Shown: positions 56,782 through 64,000 of the stretch, piece by piece
Position numbering within the stretch: position 1 is the stretch's first letter
How the letters are laid out: every line of letters begins with the position of its first letter
NCBI GenBank assembly: GCA_035578155.1
Contig: JAPWDM010000013.1
Coordinates: 12,425,527 to 12,489,526, forward strand
DNA length: 64,000 nucleotides
Direction of reading: 5' to 3'
From: Brachynemurus nebulosus
Taxonomy: Eukaryota; Arthropoda; Insecta; Neuroptera; Myrmeleontidae
The notes under the pieces: model-generated
What the model saw: the letters and a program-made list of their open reading frames with translations, nothing else
Told to the model about the DNA's origin: nothing
Databases searched by the model: none
Program-made: the position numbers and the translations under genes

Positions 56782-57245
56782 TTTTAGCGAATTTCCAGAA
56801 TGGAATTCAGCTATTACAGCCACTGTCATAACGCGACGTGAGCCCGGGACCATGGCAGAAATTTGTTTTGAGGTCCCTAGAAACCGAAAATAATATTCGC
56901 TAAAATTTATATATATATATATATGTATGTATATACATATAATGTCCTAGGTTTATGAAATTTGGTGAAAATATTGGAAGTCCCAAACCGTTGGACGAGT
57001 TCGTTAACCAGACACGTCGGATGCCAGGAACATGGTTTTTGTTCTTACAAAAATTTAGTTTTTTTCCAAAATTTCCACTTAATCAACAACTTTTGCGAAA
57101 TTTTTTTACACCATTTAAAATAGGAGAAAAAATTACATAAAAAATGTCTTTAAACTATTGTTCTATGTCAACTAGTGTCCGAGAAAAACTAATTTTTATA
57201 AACGGAAATTCGCTATGTTATGCAGAATGCTGCGACAGGGGTATT
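56782..57245 (-). mobile_element. Family A repeat, - orientation
   Basis: Complete copy, TTTTAGCGAATTTCCAGAAT to GCTGCGACAGGG and TATT, with a short (TA)n core at 56909-56940. The 61-codon frame over its middle comes from the conserved GGATGCCAGGAACATGGTTT block. Confidence 0.85.
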
Positions 57246-57246
57246 A

Positions 57247-57680
57247 TCATTTTTTCTTAAGCATTCGAGAAATGTTTCAAAGAATATCTTTAAATTAAAA
57301 TAAAATTATGGTAGCCTGGAATCATTTCCACCCGTAGTTGGAATAACATTAGGTCGTGTAATATGAAATGTCGTTTTCCGGCCACTTTAGTCGACCGTGT
57401 ACTTCACATAAATATCGAAATTGTTTTTAAGTATTAGAGAAATATTTAAAGGCGAATCCCTAAATTAAAATAGAATTCTTGTTGCCTGGAATCATTTCCA
57501 CTCGTAGTTGGAATAACATTAGGTCGTGTAATATGAAATGTCGTTTTCCGACCATTTGGTCGATCATGTAGTTCAGATAAATAATATCGAAATGGTTTTA
57601 AGTATTAGAGAAATGTTTAAAAGCGGATCTTTAATATAAAAAAGAATTCTTGTAACCTGGAATCATTTCTACACAATTTT
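57247..57680 (+). repeat. About 180-bp tandem repeat, array 2
   Basis: The block TAATATGAAATGTCGTTTTC recurs 180 bp apart (about 57358 and 57538), with a third partial unit. Same unit family as 25870-26345. It abuts a family A copy directly. Confidence 0.85.
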
Positions 57681-58837
57681 AATTTTCGGATCCATTACAA
57701 CAACTCTCATATGCTGGGAAGTTTTTTTTGTCGGTAATAACTTCTCTAAATCAATTACTTTTAAATTAATTCCAATTGTCTTTTACAAATCTAAGCTTTT
57801 CCTCACAAATGGCTCTGATATTTTTATTAATATTTTAAAGGGGTTATGTTGATGCGGCTTTACAGCTCTTAAAATAAAAATTACATTTTAAACGAAATAC
57901 ACGAAAATATAAAAATAATTACACAAAAAACAATTAATTATCAACAAAAACGGCGAAATTAATTAAAAATTTTCATATTTTGCCCCATTATCACAATGTC
58001 ATTTTCAACAAAAAAAAACACAGAAAACCGCCAGTTAAAATGTAACCTTAACAGATATTTAAAATAATATAAAGAAATAAAAATAAATAATTTTTTTTTT
58101 TATAAATCTTTTTGCAAATAATAACAAAATTTTTTAAATAAACAAAAACATAATACACATAAATGTACTGAGGTCAAGTGTAGGCTAAAATGGGTCATAC
58201 GGGCGTGCGTAGGAGGTATGTAAATCGTAATTCGAATAAAAAAAATTTATAAAAAGAAAAAAAACCATTTATATAATATAAAGCGTTTAATAGCATTAAA
58301 ATAGCGCAATACTACACATATGTATGTGCTATTTAAAGTGATATATGTTAGTATGTAAATTTTTTTTTTATATGTTTTTTTTTTTTGTAAATTAATAGCG
58401 GTAACATATAAAATTACTTGTAGTACGTAATAATGGGACCTTTTTTTTTATTAAATTTTCGATCGAGGGTTTTTAATTATTTTTATTGCGTATATTTTAA
58501 TCATAAAGTCAGGTTGAGTTATTTACAAAATAGTAATTTAACATACAAGTGAAACATTAAACGTTCTATCTAGAACACTGGGGTTTTTACCACGAAGAGT
58601 TACCACGATAAAAATGCAACAATTTAGGATTGTTGATAATATAATTGATGTCAAAAATATGGTAAGAAACCCCGTAAAAAATTAGAGTCATTGCATGAAA
58701 CTCAGCCCTTTCACTAAGAATACTATTTTTACTATATTTTAATCGCAAGATTAAAAGAGGGGAAATTTGAACATATGTGGTTTTGCATCGGGTGTTGATG
58801 TTAAGTCAACAAATATTTCCAGACTACTGGGTTTTAC
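57681..58837. other. AT-rich sequence, nothing recognised
   Basis: Very AT-rich with no frame or repeat partner. Confidence 0.4.
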
Positions 58838-59425
58838 ACTCTAAAAATGATTTCTTTATTCAACGATTAGAAATTTCTTTTATTTACTTTCTTTTTTGTT
58901 TAAATCAAAGAAAATATTTTTTTAATTCCAAATAAATATTTCTTTGGTTACTAAAAAAAAAAAGTCAATAAAATATTTCTTTACTTCAGAAAAATATTTT
59001 TTTTAATTCGGAAACGATTCTTAAAACGATTTCTATGTTTAAAGACTAAAAATTTCTTTTTCTTTTTTTTTTTTTGTTTAAATCAAAGAAAATATTTTTT
59101 TAATTCCAAAGAAATATTTCTTTGGTTACTAAAAAAAAAAGTCAATAAAATATTTCTTTACTTCAGAAAAGTATTTTTTTTAATTCGGAAACGATTCTTA
59201 AAACGATTTCTATGTTTAAAGACTAAAAATTTCTTTTTCTTTTTTTCTTTTTTTTTTTTTGTTTAAATCAAAGAAAATATTTTTTTTAATTCAGGGAAAT
59301 ATTTCTGTGGTTACTGAAAAAAAGAAATATTTCTTAAGTTCAAAAAAATATGTTTTTGATTCAGAGAAAACAAAATCGAAGAAATTTTTGAACAAAAGAA
59401 TTGTTTTGAAAATGTAAAAACATGC
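58838..59425. repeat. Minisatellite-bearing TIR-like repeat, 177-bp period
   Basis: TTCGGAAACGATTCTTAAAA recurs at about 59007 and 59184 (period 177). AAAGAAATATTTCTTTGGTT marks the units. The outer ends TTTTACACTCTAAAAATGAT and TTGTTTTGAAAATGTAAAAA are loosely complementary, as at 60585-61225. Confidence 0.75.
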
Positions 59426-60584
59426 AAGCAACCTGCAGGTTCAAAATAATTCTATTTGTAAAGCATTAAAAATAGTAACCATTTTCAACTTTTTGAAAAA
59501 ATCTGAATTTCGGACATGCAGTAGTTAACTTATCGCTATTTAAAATAATGAATCCGAAACGGAAACCATTAGTATGTTTTCTTTTCTTTGAATCGAGTAA
59601 CTGGAGTTCTTTATTCAGTAACTATTGGAAGAAATCCATTATAATATTTGATCTTTGATTCCATATTATCCAACTTTATACCCATGTACATTTAGAAACA
59701 TACCTTTGAATACTCTTAAAGCATTTACAACACTGTAAAACTATTGAATAAAAATTCAATAAAACAAGTTACAGTCGTGGGCAAAACTACTAGAACACCG
59801 AAAAAACAGCAGTTGTATATTCCAAATTGAAAATATTGTCTCCGATAATCCTACAATCATTACTGGGGATAAACATCCATTTAAAAAATTTACTTTTACA
59901 ATATTATCCACCACAATATCCCTAGAAATAATTAAGGACACAACACAAATAGAGAAAAAAAATTTAATTTAATAACATTGGTAAAAAAGAAAAAAAAAAC
60001 ATTGGTACAAATAATCCGATTTCATATTATACAATAATTATAATTATAGTACTCTCTTTATCCGAAACGATACGACACAGACGCAGATAAAAAATTCGTT
60101 CAATATGGCGCACACGTACCTATCGTGTTATTATATGATATCATTATTTAATACGTTTATCTCTATCTGCACCGTGATATTGGAGCAGGAGCGATATATT
60201 TCCGTGCCGTCTTCTAATCAGAGAAATGAATCTGTAAAAGAAAAATAAGAAAATATTAAAAAAAAAGTCGGTATCTATATGAAAAGTATTTTCGTATTCA
60301 TTTCTCAATTCTCTACGTAATTTTTATTTCATTAGTTGCGTTCTGGTAGTTGGGATGCATATATTGTAGAAATATAATAATATTAAAAAAAATAAGTAGG
60401 GTTTTAGCTCTAACGACTTATAAAAATTTTAATTTAATAAAAATAATTTCTTTGAAATGCACTGTACTTTCATCTTTAATTAAAATATTATGCACCTATG
60501 TGTCCTATGTCGATTTTATTGTAATAAAAATATTAATACATATTTGTCTCTTGCTTACAACCAATGCAGTAGACAAAAACCCTA
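59426..60584. other. Unassigned, with a possible Tc1-like end
   Basis: TACAGTCGTGGGCAAAACTA then CTAGAACACCG at about 59770 resembles a Tc1-like terminus. No partner end is seen. The frames at 59756-59941 and 60350-60658 lack motifs. Confidence 0.35.
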
Positions 60585-61225
60585 CACTCTCAAAACGATT
60601 TTTTTGTTCAAAGAATAAAAATTTCTTTAGTTTTTCTTTCTTTAAATCAAATAAATAATTTTTTTGATTCAAATAAGTGATTTTTTTGATTCAAATAAAT
60701 ATTTCTTTGCCTACTGAAAAAAGTCAAAAAAATATTTATTAAAATGAAAAAAAATTTTTTGTTCATAGGAATATTTTGTTGATTTTTGTTTCTTTAAATC
60801 AAAGAAATGATTTTTATGATTCAAAGAAATATTTCTTTGACTACTGAAAAAAGTCAAAAAAATATTTATTTGAATGAAAAAAAATTTTTTTTTATTCATA
60901 GGAATATTTTATTGATTTTTGTATCTGTAAATCAAAGAAATTATTTTTTTGATTCAAAGAAATATTTCTTTGCCTACTGAAAAAAGTCAAAAACATATTT
61001 ATTTGAATGAAAAAAATTTTTTTATTCATAGGAATATTTTATTGATTTTTGTATCTGTAAATCAAAGAAATGATTTTTTTGATTCAAAGAAATATTTCTT
61101 TGACTACTGAAAAAACTCAAAAAAATATTTATTTGAATTAAAAAAAAATTTTTTTCAAAGAAATATTTTTTTGATTCAAAGAATTTTTTAATCTTTAAAC
61201 AAAGAAATTGTTTTCAGAGTTGCAC
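60585..61225. repeat. Minisatellite-bearing TIR-like repeat, 130-bp period
   Basis: CTACTGAAAAAAGTC recurs at 60711, 60841, 60974 and 61104. Each unit carries CAAAGAAATATTTCTTTG or a near variant, an 18-bp perfect palindrome. The edges ACTCTCAAAACGATTTTTTT and AAATTGTTTTCAGAGTTGCA are imperfect inverted complements. Confidence 0.85.
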
Positions 61226-61354
61226 TTGTTTGATTAAATTAAATAGTATGCCAATAAAATTATAAGTGAATCTTTTCCATGTTCAAAGTTATTGAATTTT
61301 TCGTTAATTCACCTGTTCTTTTTAGGGTTAATTTAACGTTAGGAAAAGAAGTTA

Positions 61355-61420
61355 CTAGTATCTGAACCGAGGTACCCTAGTTTACTAGCATAGGACTCTA
61401 TCACTAGGCTATTATCAATA
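61355..61420 (-). tRNA. Heavily degraded tRNA-like relic
   Basis: On the minus strand: TAGCCTAGTGATAGAG (box A-like), an anticodon arm with loop CTAGTAA, then CTCGGTTCAGATAC (worn box B). The same loop as in the 19-kb and 39-kb copies suggests the same tRNA-Thr-like repeat family. Confidence 0.45.
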
Positions 61421-62231
61421 ATTTAAAAATTACGAGAGATACAAAAAAGTCTAGCAATCGAGTTCTGAAATCTATTTCTTCCGCCAAAAAGACAATGTTA
61501 GAATAACACTACATATTTTATAAATTGTTATACACATATAGTATTATGAATTATGATGTAATAATCACTATAGTGCCACTGGCGATCAAATTATGTACTA
61601 ATAAATAATAAATAACATTCATACAATTGATTTATTCAATTGTATGTCATCTATCAGATTTGTTTTTATTAGTTTTTTTTTCAGTGTTTGTCATCCGAAG
61701 GTCACTCGAGTACACCACCCATTGTCTTGTAATAAAAATGATATAAGCCATGATTACTCTCTGACCATTGTATGTATGGGTTTGATCTCTGCGCGAGTAC
61801 CGTAGTTACCATATTATTCAAGTCTACTCGAATTGAAGTACAACACTCTTGTAAAGTTTAACATTGGAAATCGACAAAATGTCTATTAGAAAGAATGTTT
61901 AAATTCAATATGTGTTTATGTGTCGATTTTGCGTACAAGAATGGAAAACTGTTTTTCACTATCCGTGAAAATTCGTGACTGTTGGAACTGTTTCCCTTTG
62001 AATTATTATATTATTTGGCTTTTTTTCTAAGCAATTCTGGGAACTACGTAAAAAGATCGCACAAAAAAATATTCAAAAACTTATTCAAAAATAGCTATAA
62101 GTAGTTCGCTCCGGATTGCAAAAAAAAAAATTTTTTGTGCAGTCCCGATCATAGAATCTCACGATTTTCTTAAGAGCTGCTTTTCTAAACCAGATCAAGT
62201 ATTAATTGACACATCAGAACAATTTATTTCA
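61421..62231. other. AT-rich sequence, nothing recognised
   Basis: A small hairpin, CATACAATTGATTTATTCAATTGTATG-like, lies at about 61620-61646. No other feature. Confidence 0.45.
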
Positions 62232-62378
62232 TTTTAGCGAGTTTTAGCGAGTTTCCATTCTGGAAACTCGCTATTACAACCTTACTCATGGTGGAAGTTC
62301 AGCCCACGACTATGGCAGAAATTTGTTTTGAGGTCCCTAGAACCCAAAAATAACATTCACCAAAATTCATATATATAT

Positions 62379-62469
<91 letters not shown>

Positions 62470-62803
62470 ATATATGTATCAGCACGATAACTCTCCAGGA
62501 AAACCTTTTAGTTATACGAAATTTGGTGACAACGTTGGAAGTCCAAAAATCTTGAATGAGTTCTTCAGCTAGACACGTAGGATGCCAGGAACATAGTTTC
62601 TGTTCTTGCAAAAAATTAGTTTTTTGCCAAAATTTCCACTTATTTAAAAATTTTTGCAAAATTTTTTTACACCATTTAAAAGAGGAGAAAAAATTACATA
62701 AAGGTCTTTAAACTATTATTCTAGGTCAACTAGTTTCTGAGAAAAACTAATTTTTATAAACGGAAATTCGCTATGTTATGCAGGATGCTGCGACAGGGGT
62801 ATT
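62232..62803 (-). mobile_element. Family A repeat, - orientation, with duplicated 3' tip
   Basis: Complete copy. The outer tip TTTTAGCGAG is repeated twice at 62233-62252, then the hairpin TTTCCATTCTGGAAA. The right end is GGATGCTGCGACAGGGGT and ATT. Confidence 0.85.
62369..62459. repeat. Compound (TA)n(TG)n microsatellite
   Basis: About 24 TA units followed by about 15 TG units, in the usual core position of family A. The only copy here with a TG tract. Confidence 0.95.
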
Positions 62804-63846
62804 TATAATATTATAAAAATTGTGATAAATGCATCTGTAAAAAATCTTAATGATACATGTAAAAGAAACTTAATGATGAATTCATTTTTTTAAAAACCGA
62901 ACAAAAGAGGATCGCATAAGGAAAGCGAGTATTACTGTTTTGTAATCAACTTAAAGTGTTCCCAGTAAATGTTGTGTACTAACTACTGCGAGCTTTTCGC
63001 AAGCGCTTGGTATCATAAACGTACTCAATCTAATATTTCAACTTAAACATTGGAATTTCTGATTCGAATGAATAATGTTTATGTTAGAGACCTGGACAAA
63101 GTTAAAAAGCGTTTATTGATTTTTGCTGGAGAAAAATTTTTGGAAAACTTCTTATACATCACCCATCGGCCCGGGGATCCGTCCATTTCTCTCTCAGAGT
63201 TAGGAAGTTTTTACGTTTAAAAATATAGTCCATTTTGATTTTTAGAGTCGAATATGTCAACATAAAACTATTTCGAATAACCTCAAGAGACTACGTTTCT
63301 TCTGTGAACGTTTCAAATAAATTGTTACTCCGTTGAGTTACTCCATTGAGTTACTGCGTTCTTGAACTGAGCAAAACGTAATTTATGTATTTTTATTCAG
63401 TGATTCTGTTATTCAAAGTGAAATAGAACTAGGAAACGATATCATTAGGTGCCTACTTTGTTCAAAAAAAAAAGAAAACTTCTCTACTAGGTAGATAAGT
63501 TAAAAAAAATTTTCATTTTTCTATTAACAATCTTTCTATATGTATTTCTATTTCTCAAGGAAATAAAATTATATGTACATTATACATATACATTGGGCGC
63601 CATTCTTATTTGTTTTTCTTCCTATTCAATTTTTTTTCCCACCTTTCAATAAATCATAAATGAACAGTAATTTCAAAAATATTACCAACTTAATTGTGAA
63701 CTATTGTTTTTTGACAGTTACTGTAATATAGAAATGACAAGAGAGAAAAATGCTAATTAAAATGAACTAGCAATAGGTCCTCATAAATCAATACATAATA
63801 TGGTAAAATGGAATTGTATAGAAAAGCTGTATTTACCCATCTTTTT
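62804..63846. other. Unassigned 1 kb
   Basis: No repeat partner or convincing frame. Confidence 0.35.
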
Positions 63847-63967
63847 TTTTAGCGAATTTCCAGTCTGGAAATTCAGCTATTACAGCAGCTCTTATGGTAA
63901 GACCTAAGTCTACTATGGTAGAAATTTGTTTTGGAGCCTCTAGAACTCGAAAATCTACTTCACTAAA

Positions 63968-64000
<33 letters not shown>
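63847..64000 (-). mobile_element. Family A repeat, cut by the window edge
   Basis: Starts TTTTAGCGAATTTCCAGTCT and continues through TTATGGTAAGACCTAAGTCT into a (TA)n tract at 63971-64000. Its closest partner here is 13072-13556 (shared ATTACAGCAGCTCTTATGGT in the opposite sense). Confidence 0.85.

Noticed and set aside
62369..62459. Telomere-like repeat at the TG tract
   Set aside because: It is a plain (TG)n microsatellite inside a family A copy; no TTAGG array is present.

Overview
This is 64 kb of AT-rich eukaryotic nuclear DNA (roughly 70% A+T by eye), most likely from an insect or another arthropod. The reasons are the density and kinds of short DNA transposons, the Helentron/DINE-1-like repeats with (TA)n cores, and the absence of any bacterial or organellar gene pattern. 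I found no complete host protein-coding gene, no rRNA gene and no CRISPR array. Almost all short open frames fall in microsatellites, in CTTGG-type arrays or in other repeats. The window reads as a gene desert or the inside of a very long intron filled with non-autonomous mobile elements. The species cannot be named from this sequence. Layout. 0-5 kb: a dispersed repeat, an inverted-repeat element, two hAT-type MITEs with TAGTCGACTAATCGACTA subterminal repeats, a hAT-type MITE made of CTTGGT arrays, and a small CAGGGCC element. 5-11 kb: a 1.36-kb TIR element holding a TTAA-flanked MITE, a hairpin MITE and a CAGGCAGAC TIR element. 12-20 kb: copies of repeat family A, a PIF/Harbinger-type MITE and tRNA-Thr-like repeats. 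20-27 kb: three nested clusters. A hAT relic with a decayed hATC domain lies in an older repeat. A CAGGGTGG element lies in the left TIR of a CAGTGGTTCC hAT element. A GAGAGAAATTC element lies in a CACAGACC hAT element. A tandem array and another family A copy follow. 27-45 kb: a long hairpin repeat, three more CTTGGT MITEs, a minisatellite, another tRNA-like repeat and family A copies, one with an exact 100-bp duplication. 45-54 kb: two TTAA-flanked elements, a three-level nest (hAT, then CAGGGTGG element, then pogo-like MITE), and an LTR-retroelement primer binding site matching tRNA-Lys. 54-64 kb: a duplicated TIR repeat, a second PIF/Harbinger-type MITE, two palindrome-rich minisatellites and three family A copies. 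Nothing here works as a pathway. The value of the window is its insertion history: exact or near-exact target duplications and empty-site comparisons between repeat copies date many insertions relative to one another. The only protein remnant I recognise is the hAT dimerisation (hATC) fragment near 20.84-21.10 kb. A 91-codon minus-strand frame at 29.95-30.23 kb, GC-richer than its surroundings, is the best unexplained candidate exon or pseudogene. Coordinates of repeat ends without target duplications are approximate.
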